Below, piece after piece: positions 7,965 through 15,749 of a stretch of DNA of 64,000 nt. The notes below the pieces were generated by a model. The model was not told the origin of the DNA and did no database searches. It saw only the letters and a list, made by a program, of their open reading frames with translations. Source of the DNA: Salinithrix halophila (GTDB lineage Bacteria; Bacillota; Bacilli; Thermoactinomycetales; DSM-45169); assembly GCF_042650125.1 (NCBI RefSeq), contig NZ_JBHSAP010000018.1, forward strand, positions 248,001 through 312,000, in the 5' to 3' direction. A program made the translations under genes and the position numbers. Each line of letters starts with the position of its first letter. Position 1 is the first letter of the stretch.

Positions 7965-8184
7965 CGATGATAACAAGGAAGAATTGGAGCAGTTCCACGA
8001 TAGGGAGTTCGTTTCATGGGAGGCAGTCAATCGTGACCTTCCAATCAGAGGGCGATGTGAAGCGGGTATACGGATATCTTCGGGTACATTACATATCGAA
8101 TCGTGTTTAAGGCGGATCACTCCGAACAGAGCGTCTTTATGGTAATATTGGGGGTAATTAAGTATAAAGGGGAGAAAGGCTAAG
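7965..8184 (+). other. Gene-free stretch with possible toxin-like gene remnant
   Basis: No intact gene. In one frame the bases just before 8183 read YITYRIVFKADHSEQSVF and then IKYKGE, a strand-rich pattern like the end of small RelE/ParE-type toxins. Another frame upstream reads KEELEQFHDREFVSWEAVN. Stops and frame changes break both. This may be the debris of a toxin-antitoxin pair, but similarity is only by eye. Confidence 0.25.
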
Positions 8185-8802
8185 ATGGATCATTATTATT
8201 TATTTATAATAACAACCTTACTGATTACCATTACTCCTGGTGCTGATACAGTATTAGTCACTAAAAATACACTCGTTCAGGGGAAAGGAGTCGGTCTTAA
8301 AACTGTTGGGGGTGTTTGTGGAGGTGTTGCAATTCATATAGTAATTACAGTTCTTGGTTTATCTGCTATTATTGCTAACTCTATTTTTGTTTTTAAAATC
8401 ATTAAATATGCTGGAGCTGCATTCCTTATTTTGATGGGGATATTTACACTTTTCTCAAAAAAGTCCAATGGAACACAGGATACCACCACTTCGAAGAAAA
8501 TACCTAAAGGTTCTTATTTCTTGCAAGGAATGTTTTCCAATGTATTCAACCCTAAAGCCGTTATTTTCTTTATGTCATTTTTGCCGCAATTTATCATACC
8601 CGATGAACATAATTTATTGCAGATGATGATCATAGGATTAACGCCGGTTTTGATAACCTTTATATGGTTATTTTTCTACGTTAATTTGATTAATTACATT
8701 CGAGCATGGTTCAATAAGTCATCGTTTCTTTCCGTGTTTCAACGATTAACAGGATTTATATTGATAACTCTAGGAATGAAATTGGCTTTTGAAAAGAGAT
8801 GA
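8185..8802 (+). CDS. LysE/RhtB family amino-acid exporter
   Basis: A 205-residue membrane protein with the opening pattern of the LysE family: TTLLITITPGADTVLVTKNTL, where PGAD corresponds to the conserved PGP/PGAD turn, then KTVGGVCGGVAIHIVI. Later FSNVFNPKAVIFFMSFLPQF is the second family signature. About six hydrophobic segments are seen. GGGGAGAAAGG precedes the ATG. Substrate cannot be named. The gene is clearly richer in A and T than its neighbours and stands alone between the sugar operon terminator and its own terminator, which suggests it arrived by transfer. Confidence 0.9.
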   Translation: MDHYYLFIITTLLITITPGADTVLVTKNTLVQGKGVGLKTVGGVCGGVAIHIVITVLGLSAIIANSIFVFKIIKYAGAAFLILMGIFTLFSKKSNGTQDTTTSKKIPKGSYFLQGMFSNVFNPKAVIFFMSFLPQFIIPDEHNLLQMMIIGLTPVLITFIWLFFYVNLINYIRAWFNKSSFLSVFQRLTGFILITLGMKLAFEKR

Positions 8803-8877
8803 TTTCAAGTGATGAGTTCTTGTTGAGTAGGGTTTACTTTTTATAGGAACTGCTTTGGCCCTGGTGACAAGAAAGGC

Positions 8878-8913
8878 AAAAAGAAAAGCGCGGGTGTCCG
8901 CGCTTTTCTTTTT
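8878..8913. terminator. Bidirectional terminator between lysE-type gene and MurF-like gene 2
   Basis: A 16-bp perfect stem, AAAAAGAAAAGCGCGG with CCGCGCTTTTCTTTTT, around a 4-base loop. It serves both converging genes. Confidence 0.9.
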
Positions 8914-8918
8914 GCCAT

Positions 8919-10289
8919 TTAGCGTAGCCGTTTCACCACCCGTTCCAACTCTACCTTGCGGGAAGCTTTGAAATAGAGCGTCGACCCTGCAGGGACGTTT
9001 TTGTAGATAAAAGCTGCAATTTTCGCCGGGTGGTTGGCGAAGGAACGGGTTTGGTTAGCGGGATAGCCTGCGGTGACCGCCGCCTTCGCAATCTGGGCGG
9101 CTTGGGGACCGACGGTGATGAGAAGGGAAGGACGGAGGTTGGCAGCCACACGTCCCACATCCCGGTGTCCTTTTTGGGTGAATTTCCCCAATTCGTGCAT
9201 GTCACCCAGAACGGCCACACTATGGCCCTTTCCGGCCACCCTCCGGAGAACACCCAGACCAGCCTCCATGGAAGTAGGATTGGCGTTGTAGGCATCGTTG
9301 ATCAGCAGCCACTGTCGCCGTCCCCTCAGTCGTTGGAGCCTCATCTTGGGAACGGGAAATGTTCGAAGCGCCTGTTGAATGGCAGGGACAGACACGCCCA
9401 GTTGTCTCCCTATGGTGATGGCTGCTAGTGCATTGTAGACATTGTGGTGGCCCCAGGTAGGGATTTGGTAGAGTGCGCCCCCGACACGGAAGGTCATGCC
9501 AGCTTTCGTATACTGGATGTGGCTGCCGCGAACGGTTGCAGGGTGTTTGATTCCAAAGGTGAGAATGCGACCGCGAAAACGGCGAGTGTTCAATTTTCGG
9601 GTACCGGGGTCATCGACGTTGAGGATCAAGGTTCCTCCAGGTTGTACGCCGTCTACCATCTCCTGTTTGGCTCGAACGACATTGGCCAAAGAACTCCCCA
9701 GGCTTCCGACGTGAGCTTCCCCCACATTGGTGACGACACCGATCGAGGGTTTGGCATAGAGACATTGTTTGCGGATATTGCCCAGGCTCGCCATTCCCAT
9801 TTCCAGCACAGCTACCTGGTGCCTGGGAGTCAGCCGGAGCAAGTGGTAGTGCAAGAGGGAGGCGAGGTTGTTATTTGCATAGGACTTTAAGGTGCGGTAG
9901 CGTTGTGCTGCTATGACGGCTGTCATTTCTTTCGTGGTCGTTTTCCCCGCGCTGCCGGTGATCCCGATGAAAATGGCTTTGGATTTGGCACGCTGCCAGC
10001 GAACTAGTGTCCACATCGCCTGGTTGGTATCAGGAACGGTGATTACAGCATGGGAAGAGGGAATACGGTGCTGCCACCCTTGGGGGACGATGACTCCTGC
10101 GCTTTTCTTCTCGTAAAGGCCTTTTAGCTGACGTTGGACGTTCTGCTTCGGATGAAGGATCAGGACGACCCCGTCCCGGAGATAACGGGTTCCGCCGTAT
10201 ACAGTGTGACGGACCGGCGTCCGAGGGTTGCCCCGGATGAGCCGTCCACCTAACAGTGAGGCCATCTGGCCCAGTTGTATTGGAAACAA
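8919..10289 (-). CDS. MurF-like Mur ligase family protein, copy 2
   Basis: Second MurF-type ligase of the window, about 456 residues. The ATP loop GITGSAGKTTTKEM is at residues 109-122, followed by VAVLEMGMASLGNIRKQC, GVVTNVGEAHVGSLGS and LINDAYNANPTSMEAG, which fits the canonical MurF YNANPxSM motif better than copy 1. AVLGDMHELG and KASRKVELERVV match the C-terminal domain. I chose the TTG at 10289 because AGGTGA lies five bases before it; an ATG at 10358 has no ribosome site. It is divergent from the CgeB-like gene and has no mur, ddl or mra neighbours. One of the two copies may be the essential MurF, or both may serve a spore-specific polymer; sequence alone does not decide. Confidence 0.9.
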   Translation of the reverse strand: MFPIQLGQMASLLGGRLIRGNPRTPVRHTVYGGTRYLRDGVVLILHPKQNVQRQLKGLYEKKSAGVIVPQGWQHRIPSSHAVITVPDTNQAMWTLVRWQRAKSKAIFIGITGSAGKTTTKEMTAVIAAQRYRTLKSYANNNLASLLHYHLLRLTPRHQVAVLEMGMASLGNIRKQCLYAKPSIGVVTNVGEAHVGSLGSSLANVVRAKQEMVDGVQPGGTLILNVDDPGTRKLNTRRFRGRILTFGIKHPATVRGSHIQYTKAGMTFRVGGALYQIPTWGHHNVYNALAAITIGRQLGVSVPAIQQALRTFPVPKMRLQRLRGRRQWLLINDAYNANPTSMEAGLGVLRRVAGKGHSVAVLGDMHELGKFTQKGHRDVGRVAANLRPSLLITVGPQAAQIAKAAVTAGYPANQTRSFANHPAKIAAFIYKNVPAGSTLYFKASRKVELERVVKRLR

Positions 10290-10447
10290 CTTCTTCACCT
10301 CTCGTGAAGCCTTATCAGGATAACATATGCTTGTCAAAGCTTGGGAGTGTCGGGGCAATCGATGGATTTAAAAGGCTTTGGCGCATGGTTTTTCCTAAGG
10401 TCCGTATATATAGATACATGTTTACAATCCTTGGGGAGGTACCGTCT

Positions 10448-11431
10448 ATGAGAGCCGTTTTCGTCCCGAGTTCGGTGAGAAAACCTTTCGGATCTATCGA
10501 CCGGTGGATCAAGCAAGCGATAGAGCAGGCAGGAACGGCTACCCGCGTCGTTGTCCCGGGTGAACGATTTCCCCAGCGGTTGGAGGAATCCGTTCGTCTC
10601 TTTCACCCCGACTTTCTTTTGACCACCCTTGGTTGTCGTCTCGATACCGATGCTTTACATGCGATGGCAGCCTTAGACATTCCCAGTGCCATCTGGTATA
10701 CCGACGATCCCTATGCGGTTGACCAATCCCTAACCACCTGCCGCTTTTTTAACTATGTATTTACTGTGGAGAGCGCTTGTGTTCCCGTATACCGGAAGGC
10801 GGGTTGCAATCAGGTTTTCCATCTCCCCCTGGCCGCTCCCGACCCTTTCTTTTTCCGTAAAAAGCCAGAGGATGCCTATCGGAGCGACGTGTTGATCCTG
10901 GGATCCGCTTTCCGAAATCGTCTGGAGGAAGTAGACCGGCTGGCATCCATTTTGGCTTCCTGCCGAACGAAGATCGTGGGGCAGGGGTGGGAGCGACTCC
11001 GATCTTACAAAAAATTATCTGGTACGTTCCGTTCGGAGTGGGTGTCCCCCCAGGAGGCAGCCCACTACTATAGGGGCGCCCAGGTGGTTCTCAATATCCA
11101 CCGGTCGCCAGACGATCCTTACCTCGATCAGAACCGAGACGGTGTACAGGCGGAGACTCCCAATAACCGGACATTTGAAATCGCCGCCTGCCGTTCCTTT
11201 CAACTGGCCAGTTACCGTGAGGGTCTTTCATCCCTCTACCCTGGGGGGGAAGTCGTCTCCTACCGTACCGAGAGAGAGTTGAGAAAGTTGCTGGCTGCTT
11301 CACTATTGAGTCCTGCAAAGCGTTATCAAAAGGCAATCCTCGCTTATCGGAGAACATGCAAGCAACACCGCTACCTCCATCGGATTCAAAGGATCCTCGA
11401 CTGTATGGCGTCTGATTTGCCGTCGGTCTGA
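10448..11431 (+). CDS. CgeB-type spore maturation glycosyltransferase-like protein
   Basis: A 327-residue protein of the YkvP/CgeB glycosyltransferase-like group. The C-terminal domain has HYYRGAQVVLNIHRS, NNRTFEIAACRSFQLASY and GGEVVSYRTERELRKLL, the pattern of the Glyco_trans_1_2 domain found in CgeB and spore-coat glycosyltransferases. The N-terminal half has HPDFLLTTLG and IWYTDDPY. Start is the ATG at 10448 preceded by GGGGAGGT at 8 bases; the longer frame upstream lacks a ribosome site. Homologues act in the mother cell on the spore surface, consistent with the nearby rfb genes. Donor sugar unknown. Confidence 0.85.
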   Translation: MRAVFVPSSVRKPFGSIDRWIKQAIEQAGTATRVVVPGERFPQRLEESVRLFHPDFLLTTLGCRLDTDALHAMAALDIPSAIWYTDDPYAVDQSLTTCRFFNYVFTVESACVPVYRKAGCNQVFHLPLAAPDPFFFRKKPEDAYRSDVLILGSAFRNRLEEVDRLASILASCRTKIVGQGWERLRSYKKLSGTFRSEWVSPQEAAHYYRGAQVVLNIHRSPDDPYLDQNRDGVQAETPNNRTFEIAACRSFQLASYREGLSSLYPGGEVVSYRTERELRKLLAASLLSPAKRYQKAILAYRRTCKQHRYLHRIQRILDCMASDLPSV

Positions 11432-11513
11432 CCCAATCCGCCACCCTGTGGGCAAAGGATGTTTCCGAACGTTCCTGGTGGACATACCGTAAAAAAGATC
11501 GGAGGTGAAAAGG

Positions 11514-12062
11514 ATGAACAAGCAAGGTATTACGTTGTGGCTGACCGGCCTTTCAGGAGCGGGAAAAACGACGATTGCGCTTCAGTTGGAACAAAAACTG
11601 AAGAAGTTGGGTCTTCCGGTGGAAAACCTGGACGGGGATCAGGTACGCACCCACCTTACGCGAGGGCTGGGTTTTTCTAGAAAGGACCGTTTCACGAACA
11701 TTGAGCGGGTAGCTTACGTGGCTGAGCTCCTCACTCGCCACGGGGTGATTGTACTAGCCTCTTTAATCTCTCCGTATAGGGAGATGCGGGACTATTGCCG
11801 GCAGTTGATTCCTTCCTTCGCCGAAATCTATGTTAAGTGTCCGGTGGAAGAGTGTATCCGGCGAGATGTCAAAGGTCTCTACGCCAAGGCCCTCAAGGGA
11901 GAAATCCCCCGTTTCACAGGGATCACCGACCCCTATGAAGAGCCTTTGAACCCTGAACTCACCTTGAACACAGCGGAGGAAAGCCCGGAGGAGAGTGCGG
12001 AGCGGGTGATTGACTTCTTGCGGAAGCGAGGGCTTCTACCAGGGAGCACAGGAACAGGGTAG
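11514..12062 (+). CDS. cysC: Adenylyl-sulfate kinase (APS kinase)
   Basis: Phosphorylates adenosine 5'-phosphosulfate to PAPS with ATP. The P-loop GLSGAGKTT is at residues 12-20; DGDQVRTHL, GLGFSRKDRFTNIERV, ASLISPYREMRD, and the lid segment KGLYAKALKGEIPRFTGITDPYEEP are all family hallmarks. At 182 residues it has normal length. The ATG at 11514 has GGAGGTG 8 bases upstream; the GTG at 11505 lies inside that ribosome site. There is no ATP sulfurylase or PAPS reductase here. Placed after a CgeB-like gene and near the sugar operon, it may supply PAPS for sulfation of a surface glycan; no sulfotransferase is visible, so this is speculation. Confidence 0.92.
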   Translation: MNKQGITLWLTGLSGAGKTTIALQLEQKLKKLGLPVENLDGDQVRTHLTRGLGFSRKDRFTNIERVAYVAELLTRHGVIVLASLISPYREMRDYCRQLIPSFAEIYVKCPVEECIRRDVKGLYAKALKGEIPRFTGITDPYEEPLNPELTLNTAEESPEESAERVIDFLRKRGLLPGSTGTG

Positions 12063-12075
12063 ACCGGATTAACCT

Positions 12076-12117
12076 AAATAGGAGCGGCGGGACTGATTCG
12101 TCCCGCCGCTCCTATTT
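12076..12117. terminator. Strong bidirectional terminator
   Basis: A 17-bp stem, AAATAGGAGCGGCGGGA (12076-12092) with TCCCGCCGCTCCTATTT (12101-12117), followed by further T. It separates the converging cysC and methyltransferase-like genes. Confidence 0.9.
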
Positions 12118-12126
12118 TTCGCGAAT

Positions 12127-12810
12127 TTAATAAACAAAAGGAATAAACTTCTTGGTTTTCCGGGAGTAGTGATCAAACTGCTCGCCGTACCTATGGCTGA
12201 GATAACGATCCAGGGTGGGGATCAGATAAAAAGCAAACATGAGAAACATCATCGCCGGAATTGTCCAAGCCCAAAGGCTTCGAGTAATAAAGGCCAGACC
12301 CGCTGCCCATATCACATCCCCGAAATAGTTGATGTGCATGCTATATCGGAACAGCCCCCGAGTGAACAATTTCCCTTTGTTGCCCGCTCGTTTTTTAAAC
12401 TGATGCCGTTGCCATTCCGATCCGGTGTTCAAATAAGATCCAAGGAAGAACAGGGCCAGCCCCAGCCATTCCGGAAAACCGACAGCTGCTGTCTGTGTTC
12501 CTCCTAGGATGTTGTAGGTCAGATGGATGATCCATAACCAGATCCCCACGATAAAGGCTTCGCTCCATGGGAATGCCCTCTTCAAAAAGATGAACCCCGT
12601 GATGTTCATCCGAAGGAAGATCACCAGAGAGCAAACAAACAGCATGGCATTTCTCGTCAGATCCCCTGAATGGAACTCCCATCCACTCCAAGCAGAAAGC
12701 TTTTCTGGCCCGTTTCCGAACAAGAACCATCCCACGATAACTAAAACCATCCCGTGAAACAGGGTCCAAACCGCTTTTGTTCCCGTCGACTGTGCATAAC
12801 TCCCATGCAT
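12127..12810 (-). CDS. DUF1295/isoprenylcysteine methyltransferase-like membrane protein
   Basis: A 227-residue polytopic protein with about six hydrophobic helices. The C-terminal third has TRGLFRYSMHINYFGD, the pattern of the SAM-binding, membrane-embedded ICMT/DUF1295/steroid-reductase superfamily (Gly-Leu-aromatic...Arg...His-x-x-Tyr-x-Gly), and ends with DRYLSHRYGEQFDHYSRKTK, also typical (Arg-Tyr-Gly...Tyr). Substrate is unknown. It follows the TetR-type regulator by 15 bases on the same strand, so the two form an operon and the regulator probably controls it. AAAGGGG lies about 10 bases before the ATG. Confidence 0.8.
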   Translation of the reverse strand: MHGSYAQSTGTKAVWTLFHGMVLVIVGWFLFGNGPEKLSAWSGWEFHSGDLTRNAMLFVCSLVIFLRMNITGFIFLKRAFPWSEAFIVGIWLWIIHLTYNILGGTQTAAVGFPEWLGLALFFLGSYLNTGSEWQRHQFKKRAGNKGKLFTRGLFRYSMHINYFGDVIWAAGLAFITRSLWAWTIPAMMFLMFAFYLIPTLDRYLSHRYGEQFDHYSRKTKKFIPFVY

Positions 12811-12825
12811 GGGGCGTTTCCCCTT

Positions 12826-13446
12826 TCATTCTCCCGTAGCGGGTGTTTTCTCGGAAAAGATAAATAATATTTGTCGTTCCAGACGGGCTTCCAGCTCTTC
12901 TTCTGTCATGACTTCTTCGTAGATAAAAGCCAGGAGTTGGAACGCTAGCACGCTGTAGAGGGTGATTGCTGCTTCCTTGGCAGAGAAATCCGTATCCAGT
13001 TTCTTTTGCGTTTGGAGTGTGGCGATTAGCTTCTCTGTCTGGTCAATAAACTGATAGTCCCATTGGAACAGACCCTTACGCAATTCTCTGTTTTCATCGA
13101 CATTGTCTGCAAAGGCTTGCATCACCTCCCGCCAAAAGGCTTTGGGGTACAGCCGGAAGAAGTCCACCATGCTCCTGACCCAATCCTGTATGCATTGAAC
13201 AGGGGAATCGTGGGCGCAAAAGGATGCCGGTTCCAACGCCAATTGGTCCGACTCTGCCGCAAAAAGATTGAGGAGCAAATCCGATTTAGAGGGGAAATAG
13301 TTGTAGATGGTTCCCACTCCCACTGCCGATTGTTTGGCGACCTCAGCCATGGTGGTTTTCGTGTAACCTTGTTCAAAAAACAGGCGTCCGGCGGTATTTA
13401 GAATGGCTGTCCGGTTGTACTGTTTTTTTTGCTCACGCAAGCTCAT
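12826..13446 (-). CDS. TetR/AcrR family transcriptional regulator
   Basis: A 206-residue regulator. The N-terminal DNA-binding domain reads TAILNTAGRLFFEQGYTKTT, then MAEVAKQSAVGVGTIYNYFP, the standard TetR helix-turn-helix. The C-terminal ligand domain is helical and not diagnostic. The ATG at 13446 follows AAGGAGG at 6 bases; a frame start at 13485 has none. It is first in an operon with the ICMT-like membrane gene. Two tandem TGAA-N4-TTCA palindromes lie 27-54 bases upstream of the start, in the promoter region, so autoregulation is likely. Confidence 0.92.
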   Translation of the reverse strand: MSLREQKKQYNRTAILNTAGRLFFEQGYTKTTMAEVAKQSAVGVGTIYNYFPSKSDLLLNLFAAESDQLALEPASFCAHDSPVQCIQDWVRSMVDFFRLYPKAFWREVMQAFADNVDENRELRKGLFQWDYQFIDQTEKLIATLQTQKKLDTDFSAKEAAITLYSVLAFQLLAFIYEEVMTEEELEARLERQILFIFSEKTPATGE

Positions 13447-13472
13447 GAACATCCTCCTTCCTATCCGAAACA

Positions 13473-13500
13473 TGAATGTGTTCAAAAATGAACCTATTCA
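13473..13500. promoter_or_regulatory. Tandem operator for the TetR-type regulator
   Basis: TGAA-TGTG-TTCA (13473-13484) and TGAA-CCTA-TTCA (13489-13500) are two 12-base palindromes four bases apart, so their centres are 16 bases apart. They lie between the divergent TetR and PadR genes, on the TetR side. Such paired half-sites suit TetR dimers. Confidence 0.65.
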
Positions 13501-13540
13501 CATTTTAGCAAAAGGAGGCTTGTTTTTGCAAGCGAACCTT

Positions 13541-13585
13541 TTGACTAAACAAACGACATAGGATAATATATCGTTACGATATATT
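13541..13585 (+). promoter_or_regulatory. PadR-gene promoter with overlapping operator
   Basis: TTGACT (13541-13546), a 17-base spacer and TAATAT (13564-13569) form a near-perfect sigma-A promoter. AATATATCG-TTA-CGATATATT (13565-13585), a perfect 9-bp dyad, covers the -10 box and start region, and looks like the operator of the PadR protein encoded directly downstream. Confidence 0.85.
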
Positions 13586-13600
13586 GGAAGGGTGATTTCA

Positions 13601-14221
13601 ATGTCCGTAAAACATATTTTACTCGGCGTACTTAGTTGGGCGCCGAATTCGGGATACGGTATTAAATCGGAAGTGGAATATTACGGGAGGGAGTTAGGGT
13701 GGGGGCGTGTTAGTTTTGGGAGTATTTATCCGCAACTGAAGAAGCTTGAGCACCAAGGGTTCATCAAAACGGAGTCTGCTGAAGAAGATGGAAGGAAAAC
13801 GAAAATTTACGAGTTAACAGCGAAAGGATGGCGGGAGCTATCCAATTGGCTTGAACAACCTCCCGTTTTTCCTGAAGTGAGAGATGAACTCCTGATGAAA
13901 CTTAGTTTCTGGGATACAGGGAAACCCGAAGATCGGGAATTATTGATGGATCACCTGGAGTTACGACGGAAAGAAACAAAGCAAATGCTCCACCACTTTG
14001 AACAATGGTCTACCAATGGTTATTCTGCTATCAGTGAAATCGGTGGGCTAGAGATGGATTACTTGAAGGATCGCCTTCGATTCGATATGGAATGGTATGA
14101 ACGAATGATTCGCCAGTTGGAACGACCCCCGACTTCACCCCGCCAGGATCCACGAGGCCTATTTAAGAAAGCCAGTCAACGAAAGAAACATGCTTTCTCC
14201 GAAAGTAAAGATATGACATGA
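13601..14221 (+). CDS. PadR family transcriptional regulator
   Basis: A 206-residue regulator. The winged helix covers about residues 1-90: HILLGVLSWAPNSGYGIKSE, then FGSIYPQLKKLEHQGFIKTE and GRKTKIYELTAKGWREL, the PadR signature. The rest is the helical dimerisation domain (Vir_act_alpha_C type). The ATG at 13601 follows GGAAGGGTG. Its stop overlaps the ATG of the MFS gene (ATGA), so it likely regulates that transporter together with itself through the dyad on its promoter. The composition of this pair is more AT-rich than the surrounding genes. Confidence 0.92.
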   Translation: MSVKHILLGVLSWAPNSGYGIKSEVEYYGRELGWGRVSFGSIYPQLKKLEHQGFIKTESAEEDGRKTKIYELTAKGWRELSNWLEQPPVFPEVRDELLMKLSFWDTGKPEDRELLMDHLELRRKETKQMLHHFEQWSTNGYSAISEIGGLEMDYLKDRLRFDMEWYERMIRQLERPPTSPRQDPRGLFKKASQRKKHAFSESKDMT

Positions 14222-15492
14222 TATCTAAAGCGGAAGATACCACAAGTCGTTCCGTTTTTGCTCCACTTGGCATCCGTTCGTATCGCCGATTGTTCACAGC
14301 ACAGTTGTTTTCTGATCTTGGGAATTGGTTTGACTTTATAGCGATCGAAGCTTTGATTGTTTACCATTGGGGCCTCGGAGCAGGGGCCTTAGCTGCATTT
14401 GCTATAACAACGGGCATTCCATGGATTTTAGTCGGCCCTTGGTTGGCTGTAGTCGTTGACCGATCATCTAAAAAAATCCTGATGATCATGTGCTGTCTAT
14501 TGCGTATTCCATTTGTAATTGGTTTTATCTTTGTGCCAAACCTATACGTTTTACTTCCACTTGTTTTCTTCAAAGAAATCCTGGACGTTATTTTTGACCC
14601 GGCACGACAATCTTACATGAGGTTTGTTGTTCCCCGAGACCAACTGCAGGAAGCCAATATGTTAAGTCAATTCTCGATGAATGGTGCCAAAATTCTTGCA
14701 CCAACACTTGGGGGGATAATAGTTGCGGCATTTGATCCGCAGATGGTGTTTATCCTGGAAGGAATCGGCTTTTTATTGGCATTCATCGCTTTACTCCAGT
14801 TGCCTAAGGAGAAGAGGAAAACAGAAAGAAATCAGGAAAGCGGACTTTTTTGGAATGATTTTGTAAATGGAATTCGTTATATTCAGTCTAATCGTATACT
14901 GGTATTCACGATTGGATCGATGACGTTTTCCATGTTTCTCATATGGTTTTTTGACAAGTTGATTGTTCTTTGGGCAAAAAAACTCGGAATGGGTATTGAC
15001 GATTTTGGGACGCTCTTGAGTGTCATTGCTGTAGGAAGTATTCTAGGTACTTTCCTGGTCACGCCTCTTCGTCGACGTTTTGAGAATCCTTTAGCAATGA
15101 TCGCTACTGTTGGGTTGGTAGGAGGCTGAGTGTTGTTGTTTATTGGTATAGGAGGGTGGAGGTGGTTTGTAGCCCCTTTTTTTGTCTGGATGTTTGTATG
15201 GTTTTTGGTAGGAGCAATTAGTCCCTTGTCTGCGGTTACTTACACAACCCTTATCCACTCAGAAACGCCACAGGAAATGACCGGACGGATTATAGCGGTT
15301 ACCCATGGACTCCAAAATTCCGCCTTGTTGATTTCTCCTTTACTTGGCGTCATCATAGCGAAATGGATCGGTATCGGTGGTGTCTTTTTCTTGGCAGGGG
15401 TTTGTTTCATCTTATTCAGCGCTATGACTCCATGGCTTGTTAAAAGATACAAATTGGAACCAAAGAAATACGAAGGAGAACTAGCTTCGTAA
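14218..15492 (+). pseudogene. MFS transporter split by one in-frame TGA
   Basis: One continuous reading frame of 424 codons is interrupted only by TGA at 15127-15129. The first part (303 residues) opens with RSYRRLFTAQLFSDLGNWFD, a common start of MFS multidrug exporters such as MdrP/MefA-like proteins, and carries about eight membrane helices; the second part (120 residues) carries the last three or four and SETPQEMTGRIIAVTHGLQN. AGGAGG at 15120-15125 stands just before the stop, and GTG (15130) and TTG (15133, 15136) follow it, so the C-terminal part could be made by reinitiation. It is coupled to the PadR gene. It is either a recent pseudogene, a two-polypeptide transporter, or a sequencing error. 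Confidence 0.8.
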
Positions 15493-15519
15493 AACAGGGT
15501 GATTGGTTAATAAGGAACC

Positions 15520-15562
15520 AAAATGGCTGACGGATCCCTTTTATGGAGGCGTCAGCCATTTT
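15520..15562. terminator. Terminator after the PadR-MFS operon
   Basis: AAAATGGCTGACG (15520-15532) pairs with CGTCAGCCATTTT (15550-15562), followed by a T-rich run. Confidence 0.85.
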
Positions 15563-15649
15563 GTTGTTTTAAAACAAGTTTTCACACATCCGTCAAATGG
15601 AATATACCGCTAATTAATAAGATTTAATTACAATATACACGAGGTGTTC

Positions 15650-15675
15650 GTTGTTTTTTGTTATAACTAAACAAC
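15650..15675. repeat. Dyad upstream of the SbnA-like gene
   Basis: GTTGTTT (15650-15656) and AAACAAC (15669-15675) are inverted around 12 bases that contain the palindrome GTTATAAC. It lies 75-100 bases before the start of the SbnA-like gene in an AT-rich promoter region, and is a candidate operator. Confidence 0.4.
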
Positions 15676-15749
15676 AAAGGAGGCGTGAAGGTTCGTTATT
15701 CGACTCGTCAATGGGTTTGTATACATAGAAAACAAGAGAGGTGGTTCGT

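Noticed and set aside
15127..15129. Selenocysteine or pyrrolysine recoding at the TGA of the MFS gene
   Set aside because: The site is in a membrane helix region with no reason for such a residue, and no selenocysteine-insertion hairpin was seen just after it.
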